Positions 1-12,700 of a DNA stretch of 36,809 nucleotides are shown piece after piece. The DNA lies in the NCBI GenBank assembly GCA_947497145.1, contig CANMFQ010000035.1:1-36809 (forward strand). Direction: 5' to 3'. The notes under the pieces are model-generated. The model was not told the origin of the DNA, made no database searches, and saw only the letters and a program-made list of their open reading frames with translations. The translations under genes and the position numbers were made by a program. This DNA comes from an uncultured Flavobacteriaceae bacterium (GTDB lineage: Bacteria > Bacteroidota > Bacteroidia > Flavobacteriales > Flavobacteriaceae). How positions within the stretch are numbered: position 1 is the stretch's first letter; each line of letters opens with the position of its first letter.

Positions 1-2925
1 CAAATAGGTGACTATTCAGCAACTGCTGGCGAATTAGCCTTAAGAGAAATTAATTTTGAAGGTACAGGTATAAGCGCATCAGATGCTTACTGTGATTTAG
101 ATATAGATGGCGACGGTATACCCAATTACTTGGATTTAGACAGCGACGGGGATGGTTGCCCAGATGCAATAGAAGGTGGTTCAACAACGATTACCGCCAG
201 TGATTTAGAAGATTCTAGTGTGCCCGGTGGTAACTCAGGGGTAAATTATAATGGAATAACCCCAATAGGCGTACAGCAAAACTTAGGCACAACAGTAACT
301 ACTGATGGAGTACCAACAATTGCCAGTACGGGGCAAGCAATAGGCGTTTCACAAACAGGAAGCACCGATACTGAGTGTTGTACAGATGCAGACAAATACC
401 CTGCAATAATTGATAGCGATGGTGATGGCATAGGTGATGTTTGCGATTTAGATGATGATAACGATGGTATTTTAGATGTAGACGAAGGGTGTGTTGCACC
501 AAATATGATAACTATAGAAGGCGATGGAACTTTCGAAACGATTCCAACCAATACAGGAGATTTAGCAGCTAACTACAAAGATTTATCGAATTCTCCTGGT
601 GGAGGTTATTCTTTTGTAACAAGTAATAATGGAGCAGGAGAATATGCTGTAGCAAATCATTACGGAGCACAAAATTGGCATACGGCAAATGCTAATTTTT
701 GGTATTTCCCTGGCTATTCAGGGACTGCGGATGATGCATACCTTTTAGTAAATGGCAGTACTAGTGTTGGTACATTTTTACAAAATTATATAAATGTAGA
801 TGTTGCTACAGATTATACTTTTGGTTTTGCTCACAGAAATGGACATACAAGTACTAGTGCTAGTAATGGCTATTCGTTAAAGGCAGAGGTAATAGCTGTA
901 GATGCATCTAATAATCCTATATTATCTAACGCAGGAAATCCTATAGTACTAGGTAGTGTTTCAACAGGCATTTCAACAGACAATACCTCTTGGCATGTTG
1001 CAGAAGGTACTTTTAATTCAGGGATGTATACTAGAGTAAAATTTGTTTTAGTAAACGAGTCTGTAAATTTCGGAGGTAATGATTTTGCTATTGATACTAT
1101 TGGATTAAGAAAAACATCAGGATCAGATGAATGCTCATCGCCTGACTTAGATGGTGACGGTATCCCCAACCACTTAGATTTAGACAGCGACGACGATGGC
1201 TGTAATGATGTTATCGAAGCAGGTTTTAGTGACAGTAATAATGATGGTATTCTTGGAGGTTTACCAACGGTAGTCGATAGTGATGGTAAAGTAACAGGCA
1301 CAGGTGTCACCGATGGTTATACTACCCCAGCCGATGGTGACAACAATAGTATTTTCGACTTTTTACAAGTAAGTACCGCCCCTGTTATAAGCGCACAACC
1401 AGTAAATAAGACATTGCCAGTAGGTACAAATGCTACATATAGTGTATCAGCAACAGGCACAGGGCTTACGTATCAGTGGGAATTAAGTACCGATGGTGGC
1501 GTAAATTTCACACCCATTACCAACAATGCAGTTTATAGCAATGCTACAACCGCAGTATTAGGGATATCGTCAGTGACTACAGCAATGGATACCTACCAAT
1601 ATCGGGTACACATTACCAGTAGTATCTACCAATGTGGTACTACCTCTAGCGCAGGGGTATTACGTGTACCCAATGGACTTAGTTGTAGTGACACCTTGTA
1701 TCAATATTATAAGGAAGGTAGTGACTATAAAGTAGGCAGTTTAGTGCCTACAACAGGGAGTTATCAAGAAGTGTATAGTATGGGTGCAACGGCAGCAATC
1801 AATGGCTTAGGGTATTCCCCTAGTAATGGTATTGTGTACGGTTCGCGAGTTTCAGCAACCTCCAGTGAACGCACGCTTCATTTTATAGACGGCTCTGGTA
1901 ATTTAGTAGATTTAGGAGTTGCTTTAGGAGTTGATATTTCTGGTGGTGATATCGATAGTACAAACGGTGTTTATTACGGTTTTTCAAGTGCATCTAATAG
2001 TATTGTAACGGTTAATTTAACGACCCTATCGGTAAACACATTGTCTGTTACGCTTCCTTCTGTAGGCGATTGGTCTTATGTTGCGGGAGATAATAAGTTT
2101 TATGGAGTATTAGATTCTAGTAGCACTTTGGCTATCTATGATCCTAGCTCAAATACGGTAAGTCAATCAACCTTAACGGGAGCCATAACTAGTGCGGGAA
2201 CGGGCATTTTTGGTGCTACTTGGGTAACATCAGATGAGGTGGTATATGCCTATCATAATAGTAGCGGGAATATATACCAAATAGATAACAACACCTTAAA
2301 GACCGGTATAGTAGCCACTAGTACCTCAGGCTTAAGCTTTAATGATGGTTTTTCATGTTCAAGTATGGCTGCTCCCTTTGTCGATTATGGAGATGCCCCA
2401 GCCAGTTATGGTAGTTTGTTAGCGAATAATGGAGCACGTCATGGAATAGGATCTTTATTATTAGGCACAAAGGTGGATAATGATGCTGATGCTCATCTCA
2501 CTAGTTTGGCCGCTGGTGATGATAGTGATGGGGAAGGTGATGATGAAGATGGGGTTACCTTCAACAGCAATGATTTACAAGGTCAGACCTTATTTTTAGG
2601 AAAAACGTCAAATTTATCAGTGGCTACTACAGGGGTAGGCAAGCTATCAGTATGGGCAGATTGGAATGGCAATGGCAGTTTTGATACAGGCGAGCAAGCA
2701 GTTACTGATTTGACTACGGTAGCAGGGGTTAATACAGTAAATATTGCGGTGCCAGCAAATGCAAAAACAGGTGTCACCTATATGCGTTTTCGTTTAACGA
2801 CCCAATCGGGTATAGGTGCTGTAGGTGCAGCTAGTGATGGAGAAGTAGAAGATTACCAAGTAAAACTAAAGGTAAAAACCATCATTACCAACCGAAGAAT
2901 AACACACCGTGTTAAAAAGCAGTAA
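1..2925 (+). CDS. TSP3-repeat / Ig-like / DUF6923 / GEVED secreted surface protein, 5'-truncated by window edge
   Basis: The frame is open from base 1, so the start lies upstream; the TTG at 130 is only an internal codon. 974 residues are visible. Order (window residues): end of an insert; a TSP3 linker cassette (~33-162) with [16 protein letters not shown], a Cys-Cys pair and [11 protein letters not shown]; a jelly-roll-like insert (~163-378) bracketed by Cys; a variant TSP3 linker (~381-455); an Ig-like domain (~460-555, with a YQWELSTDGG strand); a propeller-like region resembling DUF6923 (~560-787); and a GEVED domain (~794-954: DYGDAPASYG, ADWNGNGSFD, GEVEDYQV). TSP3 motifs bind Ca2+; GEVED domains are common near the C-terminus of exported Bacteroidota proteins. 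The protein ends with a short basic tail (TNRRITHRVKKQ) just after GEVED, and no T9SS sorting domain is seen in this or the other forward frames downstream. Role as an adhesin or matrix protein is inferred. Confidence 0.9.
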   Translation, partial: QIGDYSATAGELALREINFEGTGISASDAYCDLDIDGDGIPNYLDLDSDGDGCPDAIEGGSTTITASDLEDSSVPGGNSGVNYNGITPIGVQQNLGTTVTTDGVPTIASTGQAIGVSQTGSTDTECCTDADKYPAIIDSDGDGIGDVCDLDDDNDGILDVDEGCVAPNMITIEGDGTFETIPTNTGDLAANYKDLSNSPGGGYSFVTSNNGAGEYAVANHYGAQNWHTANANFWYFPGYSGTADDAYLLVNGSTSVGTFLQNYINVDVATDYTFGFAHRNGHTSTSASNGYSLKAEVIAVDASNNPILSNAGNPIVLGSVSTGISTDNTSWHVAEGTFNSGMYTRVKFVLVNESVNFGGNDFAIDTIGLRKTSGSDECSSPDLDGDGIPNHLDLDSDDDGCNDVIEAGFSDSNNDGILGGLPTVVDSDGKVTGTGVTDGYTTPADGDNNSIFDFLQVSTAPVISAQPVNKTLPVGTNATYSVSATGTGLTYQWELSTDGGVNFTPITNNAVYSNATTAVLGISSVTTAMDTYQYRVHITSSIYQCGTTSSAGVLRVPNGLSCSDTLYQYYKEGSDYKVGSLVPTTGSYQEVYSMGATAAINGLGYSPSNGIVYGSRVSATSSERTLHFIDGSGNLVDLGVALGVDISGGDIDSTNGVYYGFSSASNSIVTVNLTTLSVNTLSVTLPSVGDWSYVAGDNKFYGVLDSSSTLAIYDPSSNTVSQSTLTGAITSAGTGIFGATWVTSDEVVYAYHNSSGNIYQIDNNTLKTGIVATSTSGLSFNDGFSCSSMAAPFVDYGDAPASYGSLLANNGARHGIGSLLLGTKVDNDADAHLTSLAAGDDSDGEGDDEDGVTFNSNDLQGQTLFLGKTSNLSVATTGVGKLSVWADWNGNGSFDTGEQAVTDLTTVAGVNTVNIAVPANAKTGVTYMRFRLTTQSGIGAVGAASDGEVEDYQVKLKVKTIITNRRITHRVKKQ

Positions 2926-3738
2926 TGAAGTAGACTCATACTTCCTCTCAAATGACGTTGTTTAGCCAATAGTATTGTTGGCTTAGGTTTACTTCTTTTA
3001 CCTCACAGCTGGCGTATTCTAACGATTAAACCATGGTAAAGAAACTAAAAAAGCAGTGCTCTCTTAGTTTGAGTATTGCATCGTTATGCTTTCGTTTTTA
3101 AAAATGCTGCCCGTCGTTTTGTTTTGAAACACTGCTAAAACTTAAACCCATAAGGCAGTTTTATCTCATTGTTGCCTTTGTCATTTTTACTTAACAAAGT
3201 GCAAGAATTAGCTCTCCTCAGCGTAGGCTTTCATTGCTATCACCTCTTTTTTAAAGCACGCATCTCCGATTCAAAAGTATGTAACGATACCATTTAACCA
3301 GGTAGTTAGATTGAATTGTATATCAAATTTCCTTAAATCCTTTTTCAAGCTTTCACATAGGGTTACCATGGCTAAATTCAAAAAACGGCACTACATTTTA
3401 TATTCATAGGTGCTGTTTTCAAAAATGCAACAAAATGTACTTTTATTATCGCGCAAAACAGGGTTTTTAATGCTTGATTTATTGTTGCTTATGGTTTAAA
3501 AAATTGAAGTACTATTCATACAATACCTAGTGTAAACATCATTTTTAGCTTGTTTGACAGCTATTTTTAGCAATTTGGCAGCATTTACGTTATTTAAATG
3601 TAAGTTAATTCGTACATTTATAATATTAAAATCTATTTTAATAAGACAACTTTAGAGTACTACCATTTTTTTCTAAAAAATACCTAGCACTAAGGCCATA
3701 AAAATCTCGAGTTATTTCATATAAAAGTACGCTTAATT
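2926..3738. other. Intergenic region, no gene seen
   Basis: About 0.8 kb of AT-rich DNA with stops in all forward frames and no credible coding start. It must contain the 3' end of the upstream transcript and the promoter of the giant gene at 3739, but I could not find an exact Bacteroidota -7 element (TAnnTTTG) with a matching -33 TTG. A weak hairpin lies just after the upstream stop. No tRNA-, riboswitch- or insertion-sequence-like structure was recognised. Confidence 0.6.
2964..2983 (+). terminator. Weak hairpin, possible terminator of the first gene
   Basis: AGCCAA at 2964-2969 pairs with TTGGCT at 2978-2983 about 40 bp after the stop codon, with two more pairs possible inside (one G-T). 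The T-rich stretch that follows is interrupted (TAGGTTTACTTCTTTT), so termination is only a possibility. Confidence 0.3.
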
Positions 3739-6700
3739 ATGTTTACACACGTATCTGTTTTTTTTCAAATTACTCCCCTGTTAAAGAAAATACATCAAGT
3801 AAAATCAATAGGGGTGATTTTATTACTGATGTTTAATGTAACCGTAGGACAATCTTTTGCAACTATTTTTCCGAAAAATACAATAGCAAAGCAAAAAAGT
3901 ATCCTATTTGTTGATGCTCAAATCACAAATAAAAAAGGCTTACAATCATTTGTAATGGACGATATTCAAACAATTCATTTATTTTCTCATGGTAGATCAG
4001 GTGAATTATTGATAGATGGCGAATGGAAAGATGCAAAGGCAATTGTATCATTTCTGAATTCAGAATTTGCAATCCAAAATGATCAATTCAAAACTATTAA
4101 CATTTATGGGTGTGAATTTGCCAAAGGCGAAAAAGGAAAACAAGCCGTTGCTTACCTAGAAAATAAACTAGGGCTTCAAGTGAATGCCTCTACCAATATT
4201 ACAGGGAAAGATGGCGATTGGGTGTTAGAAGTCGGAGACAAAGATTATACTTCAGTTTTTTCTTATGAAGGTAATTTACAAACTTGTGCAGGGACATCAG
4301 GAGGAACAGGAGAAAATGATGATTATGACAGTGATGGAGTGTGTAATAAAGATGATTTAGATTATGATAATGATGGTATTTTAGATGTACATGAATGCGA
4401 AGATTTAATACCATATGTTTATCATTTGTTCGATTCAAGCAATGATCTTTATAAATCTACTTTCGGAGGATTAATAATAGATGCAGGAGAAGATGGAGGT
4501 GCAGTTTATGTTGAAACAGGAATTCCTTCAACAGTTGAAAATATTGCTATTGATAAAGGCAATCTGTATTACCTTTCAAATGGAGAGATATTTCAAAGCA
4601 CAAATTTAGGAGCAAGCTGGACTTCAATGGCAACCACTAGTGTGGGAGCCAGTGTGAATAATTTAGCAGTTGATAATGGTGTTTTTTACCATATTTTTAA
4701 CAATGCAGGAACTGCAGAACTGTATTCTAGTACAAATTTATCTAATGGATGGACTTTACAAGGTAGTTTGTCTGTATCACCAGACAGTATAGACGATATA
4801 GCCGTTTTTGATGGTCAATTTTATATCTTAAACCTACTAGACCCTGAGAGTGAAGGAAATCATGAGATATATACAACTTCAACTCCATTACAAGCGTCGA
4901 TGTGGCCAAATGCAAACAGTGCAATGGATGTGTTTGGAGCAGATGTTAAAAGCCTAGGCATAGGACAAAATGCGATTGAATGTGATGTAGATAACGACGG
5001 TATTCCAAATCACTTAGATCTAGACAGCGATGGCGATGGCTGTCCAGATGCTTTAGAATCAGCTTCAAGTCCATATAAATACAGTGATCTTAATAATGAT
5101 GCCAGTATTAACACTACAACACATGCGGTAAATGGAGATGGTATACCATCAGGAACATCTTATGTTATTGGTACATCTCAAGATAATGCACAGCAAGCAG
5201 ATGAGTGTGATCCTTGCAATAGTTCTAGTACATTATTTGTAGATAGTGATGGAGATACTATTGGAGATGTTTGTGATTTTGATGATGATAATGATGGTAT
5301 CTTAGACACAAACGAGTGTACTGGGCCAGATGTGCCTTTAACTGTAGAGGCTATAGGTACTCCTCTAGCAGCTTCTACTGTAGGAGTGGGACAAAATTTA
5401 CCTAATCTAACTTATACTATACCAGAAGGATCAAATAGAGTGATGCTTTTTGTTGTCTCAACAGAAAGGGTGATGTGTTCGGGTCAAGCAACTGCTGCTC
5501 CTGTAGCACATAGTAATAATTCTGAAGATGGAGTAGAAAATGCTGGAATTGAATTTAATGGCACTAAATTAAAGTTTCAAGATAAAAGTTGGAATCTTGC
5601 AGGTAGTGTATCAGTACCTAGTTTTGAACATTATTTTGCAGTATATGCGCTGTGGGAGAGTGATATACAAGCCTTATCATCTACAACTGGAAGTTTTTCT
5701 TTTGTTGCTGGTGACGGTTTTACTGCTCATGGATGTGCTCAAGACGAAACAGTAGTAAGTGTGATTACATATCAAAATGTACTTCAAGAAACAGATGAGG
5801 TGTTAACACAAGACGTTTGGTCTGGTTGGTTTGAGCTAGGAGGCGCTACGCTTTATCCACCACCAGGTGGGGTAGATTCTTGGGATCCTGCTTCGGCTCC
5901 AGAGAATGTACAACCTGCAGGAACAACAGCAGCTAATAACGCCTTATTTATTTATGGGGTAAGTACGGCAGTAAATTCAGTTTCGGTTTCGGCAACAGGA
6001 ATTACCGAAAATATTAGAACAGTAGTTAACAATACAAGTGCAGATACTAATACTACTGATTCTGCATGGAACGAAAATGATGGGACGTTTTTATCGATTT
6101 CAACAATTTCAGGAATTAGTACTACTGAAAGTGTTACAATAAATGGTCCAGCTTCATTTGCAGGAACAGCTAGAGGTTTAGAGTTAGTTTCGGTAGGTAC
6201 AATACCTTCATGTATCGATTCAGATGGTGATGGGATATTAGATAAGTTGGATTTAGATTCCGATGGCGATGGTTGTCCAGATGCCATTGAGGGTGGTTCA
6301 ACATCAATAACGGATTCTAATCTAACAACTTCTACTATGCCTGGCGGAAATTCAGGTACAGGTTATAATGGTATTTCATCAACAGCTGTACAACAAAATT
6401 TAGGCACCACAGTAAATGGAGATGGTATTCCTATGAGTGCAAATACAGGTCAAACCGTTGGCGATTCACAAACAGGAAGTACAGATACCGAATGTTGTAA
6501 AGATGCAGATAAGTTTTTAGGGGTAACTGATTCTGACGGTGATGGTATAGGAGACGGATGTGATCAAGATGATGATAATGATGGGATATTAGATACAGAT
6601 GAATGTAACGGGGGACTAACAACAGAACTGTTTAATAACGCTCAATTAGATTTAGCAGGAACAACGGCACAAGTCAGTTTTATTCCTAGTGGTTGGACTA

Positions 6701-9700
6701 TGGGGAATCAAACAACAAATAGAGATGATTTTAATGCAAATGTGTTAAATTCCTTAAATACTTGGGGTGTTTTACCATCATCTCAAGGCTGGTCGTCAAC
6801 AAATACAGCATTATTACATTCTTCTCGTATTGGAGATTATGAAAGTATAACAAATACGTTGACGGGCCTAGTCCCTGGGGCTACTTATAGTTATTCATTT
6901 GAAGCTGCTTTAAATATGAATACAAGTCTGTCAGGGTCATCTGCAATTACAGGAGGTGTTCTAGAGGTAAAAGTGGATAATGTTGTGGCAGGAAGTTATG
7001 AAGTGCTTTACAATAGTCCAGCAAGACGCTATACGTTTACTTGGACGCAACCCGCTGGAGACACCGATGCTGAGATCGAATTATTCACGGGTAATGCTAT
7101 AGTTGGGACGGCTGCAAATAATAACCAAAACCCTTCTTTCTTTGTTTTGGGAGGATCTGGTAGTTTTGAGAGAACAGATAATATGTCTTGTATAGATACC
7201 GATAACGATGGTATCCCAAATAGTTTAGATTTAGATTCTGATGGCGATGGTTGTCCAGATGCTATAGAAGGTGGTTCAACAACTATAACAGCTTCTAATT
7301 TAAGTACATCAACAATTTCTGGTGGAAATTCAGGAGCAGATTACAATGGTATATCAACAACAGGGGTACAACAAAATTTAGGGACAACAGTGGAAGAAAC
7401 TGACCCCGCCAAATTAGGTGTCCCCATCACCGCAGGAACAGGACAAACTGTAGGTGCTTCACAAACTGGAAGCACAAATACCGAATGTTGTACAGATGCC
7501 GAAAATTATGCAGGAATAACAGATACAGATGGAGATGGATATGGAGATGCCTGTGATTTAGACGATGATAATGATGGTATTTTAGATACTACAGAAAATG
7601 CTTCTGTTGTTACAACAGTTACTGCTGAATATCATGAGACAGCTTCAGATGCTACATTAAGTAATGGTGATTCTAGGAAATTAACATGGGGTACTAATCA
7701 TGTTGAGGGTACTGGAAATGATCTACCTAATTATTATGAGTATAATGGTGCTACTCAAGAATTTTCTCCTTCTGGTTCAATCATTCCTGGTATTGATGGA
7801 GCCCTTGATTATAGTCTTGCTGGAGGAAATGTACATCTTACAAATGATCCTGTTGTTGAGGTTCAAGATGTATCTATATATTTTGCTGAAATAGATGCTG
7901 GTAGTCCAAACGGAAAGGTCACTTTTACTAATGTTTATAATCATTTAGGAATCCAGTTATTAACTCTTGGTCAAATTGAGATATTTGATATTAGAGATAA
8001 TTACGGAGCAAGTATGGTTGAAAACCCTGCGTTTTTGATGCTTACAAACCCATCTCCAGGAGTTTTTGTTATGAAAAAAAACCCTTCTTTTCCTAATACA
8101 GATTTACATTTTAAAATTCGATCAACTACAGGATTTATTCAACGCTCAGATGTAGCTTTAGAAAATTTAAAACAGGATGATTGGATTGGAATTAAAATGT
8201 TAAGAAAATTAGCAACTCATTTGGATACAGATAATGACGGCATTATTAATTCACTAGATTTAGATTCCGATGGCGATGGTTGCCCAGATGCTATAGAAGG
8301 TGGTTCAACGACAATAGCTTACTCAAATTTAGTGTCATCAACTTTACCTGGCGGAAACTCAGGTGCCGATTATAATGGTATTTCAACAACTGGTGTACAG
8401 CAAAATTTAGGAACTGAAGTTAATAGTGATGGTATTCCAAACATAGCAAACACAGGACAAACTGCTGGCGACTCTCAAAATGGAAGTACAAATACAGAAT
8501 GTTGTTCAGATGCAACAAACTATCCATCAATTACAGATACAGACGATGATGGTATAGGAGATGCTTGCGATTTAGATGATGATAATGATGGAATAAAAGA
8601 TGTAGATGAAGAGTGTAAAGGATTTATATCTCAAAATACAGATGGTAGTTGGATTGGTGAATCTGAGAGTACAGCAGACGTTACACTTTCTCCTTCAGGT
8701 TTTGGTGTTAGACCCAATGGACAAACAATTACTACCGACCAGATTCAATATAATATGAAAAAACGTGGTGGAGACGCTATTGTTGATTATACTGGAAATT
8801 CAGAATTTAAAGTTACTTTTTCGCCTGGTGTACCAGCAAACGAAATAGCTTTTTATATATATGATTTTGATGAAGCATCATCGCCAAATGGATATTTTGA
8901 TGTAACAATTAATGGAGGAAACCCAGCGGGAGTTAATTTTGAAGAAGTAGAGTATGGATATGCATATACCTTAGATTATAATGCTTCCTCTAGCCAAGTT
9001 GTTTCTGACGGAGGAGAAGATCAAAGAATTCTTATACGTGGTGTTGGAAATTCACTTATTACAGAATTTAAAGTGACTTCTGTCAATTTAACTACAAGTG
9101 AATATATGGCTTATTCTTTATTAGGAAAAAGTTATTGTGATTCCGATGGTGATGGAATAAAAAATACCTTAGACTTAGATAGTGATGCTGATGGTTGTCC
9201 AGATGCTGTTGAAGGAGCAGGCTCATTTGATGCCGAAAACTTAGTGACAAGTACCTTAGCAGGAGGCTCAACCAATGTAACCACTAATTTATGTAATTCT
9301 TCAACTTGTGTAGATAGCTCAGGTGTACCTATTGTGAATGGTAGCACTGCAGCGCAATCGCAGGGTAATGCCCACCTATATAGTACTAAAACAGAATGTT
9401 GTTTAGAACCAGATGAATTCGCTAATATAACAGATAGTGATGGAGACGGAATAGCAGATGGTTGTGATTTAGATGATGATAACGATGGTATTTTAGATGA
9501 CAATGAAAATAATTATGTGAATTTAGCAGCTTCAGGTACAGCTACCCAGTCTTCCAATTTGTCAGCATCTTATCTGGCAAATAAAGCTATCGATGGCGAT
9601 ATTAACAATTTTTCACATACATCTAATCAAGATCAAAATGCATGGTGGCAAATAGATTTAGGAAGTGTGCAAGATATTAGCTTTATGAATATCTATAATC

Positions 9701-12700
9701 GAGCAAATTGCTGTCAAATTAGATTAGAAGACTATTATGTTTTTGTGTCTGACGTACCTTTTACAGCTACAGATATTACTACTACCCAAAATCAAACTGG
9801 AGTTTTAGATATTCATGAGGCCAAACAGGCTGGTAGGCCAACCGTTATTAATATAAATAGAACAGGTCGTTATATTAGAATTCAATCAACTAAGAATCAA
9901 GAATATTTACAAATCGCAGAAATTGAAATTTTCGATAATCCAAATATTGATATAGATAATGATGGTATTCCAAATCATTTAGACTTAGACAGTGACGGCG
10001 ATGGTTGCCCTGATGCCATAGAAGGTGGTTCAACAACTATAACAGCATCTAATTTAAGTATATCAACACTACCAGGCGGAAATTCAGGAATAGACTACAA
10101 CGGTATTTCTTCAACAGGCGTGCCACAAAATTTAGGAACTTCTGTTGATAGTGATGGTATTCCAATGAGTGCAAGTACAGGACAAACAGTGGGGGATTCT
10201 CAAACAGGAAGTACAGATACCGAATGTTGTACAGATGCCGAAAATTATGCAGGAATCACTGATTCCGATGGAGATGGATATGGAGATGGTTGTGATTTAG
10301 ATGATGATAATGATGGTATTTTAGATGTAAACGAAGGCAATACAGGTTTTGATTATACCAAACTTAATATGCCTAGTACATTAAATAATGGTGTATCATA
10401 TAATACACCTACAACTTTATTAGATGGAGCAACTGTTAATGTAACGGCTAAGTATACTGGCGGTTCAGCTACTGTAGTTTATAATTCAGCTGCTAGTGTA
10501 GATGGGTATACATATCATAATGGAACTAACAATGATCAACCTATTAATGGCGTACAACGTTTTGAGTATAGTTTTGATATACCACAAAAATATTTGCGTG
10601 TAAGAGCTCTTTTTAATGAGCATTTCGGAGAATCTAATGCTACTTCTAGTGAAGGGTTTAGTTTAATTCTTAACGGAAGTAATAACTTTCATGTCTTTGA
10701 TCCCGCAAATATGTCTTCTACCATGAATATTGACGATAGTATTGGTGGAGGAACCATTGCTTATAGTTCTTCTGGAGGTTATTATACGATATATGATCCT
10801 AATGGAATTAGTAGTATTTCATTATTTAGTCGTATTTATCAAGGAAGTGCGGGAAATGCAGCCGCTTATCAAGTAGCTCTTGGTTCAGAAACGAATCAAG
10901 ATACCGATGGCGATGGTATTTTTGATCACTTAGATCTAGATAGTGATGGTGATGGTTGCCCTGATGCCATAGAAGGTGGTTCAACATCAATAGTATATAG
11001 TAATTTGGTTGATTCTAGCATGCCTAGCGGAAACTCAGGGGCAGGTTATGTAGGCGTGTCAACGGGCGTAAAGCAAAACTTAGGAACAAGTGTAAGCAAT
11101 GCAGCAGCAACTTTAGGAGTTCCAACAATTGCAGGAGCGGGACAAGCAATAGGTTCATCCATAGATATGGCCACGGTGGTTTGTTGTGATGCATCAGAAT
11201 CTGGTTTCCCAGATGCAGATAATGATGATGTTGCAGACAACTGTGATTTAGATGATGATAATGATGGTATATTAGATACGGTTGAGTATGGCGGAGTTAA
11301 CCCAGCCACTGATGCAGATAATGATGGTGTTCCATTGTATTTAGATGATGATGATGCAGACAATACAAAAGGTGATGACAACTCGGCAGTAGAAACTGCT
11401 TTTGATTCCGACGGTGATGGAAAGGCTAATCATTTAGATGCCGATAGTGATGATGATGGCTGTAGCGATTACAGTGAGACTGATACTAACGAAACCGATG
11501 GTAGTGTATTGGTGGTGTCAGGGCCTTATGGTACTAATGGTTTTGCAGATGCCTTAGAGTCGGCAGCAGATAGTGGTACAGCTACCAATACAGTAAATAC
11601 AGATGGTGGAACAAGCTATGCTGCTGCTACCAATCCTAGCGATGTGTCTTGTGTCCTTTTTAAAATAATTGACGATGACATAAGTGTTACTGAAGATAAC
11701 GATGCGATAATAAGTATTTTAGGCAATGATGTTAACGTACCTAGTGATGCTACAGTAACTATAACACAACCAAGCAACGGTACAGTAGTTAAAAACAGTG
11801 ATGGTACTGTAACCTATACTCCAGATACTAATTTTAGTGGTACAGATACCTTTACTTATGAAGTTTGTGACACCAAAATGACACAAAGCTGTTATACGGC
11901 AACAGTAACGGTAACGGTTAATGCAGAAAACGATCCTCCTGTAGCAGATGATGATTCAGAAACTGGTTTTGAAGAAGATCCTGTTGTTATTGATGTTTTA
12001 GCAGGTGATACCGATGTTGATGATGACATAGATGAAACTAGCGTTGTTTTTGTACATCCGCCAGCGGGAACTACATTGTCTCCAAACATGAAAATGTTAA
12101 CAGCACCAGGCCAAGGCGTATGGACAATAAACCCGAGTGACGGAAAAGTAACCTTTACTCCAGAAACAAATTTTAATGGTACCGTAACACCAGTGCAGTA
12201 TACTGTAGATGATATGGCATCAGGTACATCAAACCCGGCAACAATATCAGTTACCATAACGTCGGTTAACGATGTTCCGGTAACTACTGAGGATGCTGCT
12301 TCTGGATATGAAGATACGCCAGTAACGATAGCTGTTTTAGAAAATGATAGTGATGTAGATGATCCTATAGACCCAAGCAGTGTGACATTTGTAAATCCTC
12401 CATCGGGAGCAACCTTGTCATCAGATGGAAAAACCTTAACGGTACCAAACGAAGGCGTTTGGACAATAAACCCGAGTACAGGGCTTGTTACCTTTACTCC
12501 AGATACCGGATATACAGGAGATGTTACCCCTGTAGCATATGCCATTTCTGATGGTAAAGACACTTCCATACCGCAAAGTATAGCAGTTACCATAAAGCCG
12601 TGTGAAGAATTACCAACAGGTGATTGTGATGGCGATGGTTTAACAAACGCTCAAGAGCAAGCCTTAGGTACAAATCCATTGAGTAATGATACCGATGGCG

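Larger units (their letters stand above)
4984..11290 (+). repeat. Seven TSP3 linker cassettes alternating with variable inserts (gene 2)
   Basis: Each cassette is about 390 bp / 130 residues: a D-x-D-x-DG-I-P-N-x-L motif, [16 protein letters not shown], a Gly/Thr/Asn-rich middle with [13 protein letters not shown] and DGIP, a TECC or similar Cys-Cys, then [22 protein letters not shown]. Copies begin near 4984, 6214, 7191, 8221, 9139, 9946 and 10906. The first and fifth have diverged middles. Two aspartate-rich TSP3 motifs bracket each cassette, so it probably forms a Ca2+-ordered rod segment. The intervening inserts, about 145-300 residues, mostly share no sequence with each other. Confidence 0.85.

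Noticed and set aside
246-551. Many antisense open frames of 60-230 codons across the window (Ser/Pro-rich or His/Leu-rich)
   Set aside because: They are mirror images of Asp/Gly/Thr-rich codons in the + strand genes, recur wherever the repeats recur and show no independent domain or signal.
130-2925. TTG at 130 as the real start of the first gene
   Set aside because: The frame is open back to base 1 and the TTG lies in the middle of a TSP3 motif, with no signal peptide after it.
7700-7894. 64-codon Leu/Ile-rich + strand frame inside gene 2
   Set aside because: It lies out of phase within an insert of the 4284-residue protein; the hydrophobic look comes from AT-rich third positions.
8074-8081. 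Run of eight A in gene 2 as a possible phase-variation slippage site
   Set aside because: The run is short, single and far inside the gene, with no evidence of length variation; a weak case without reads.
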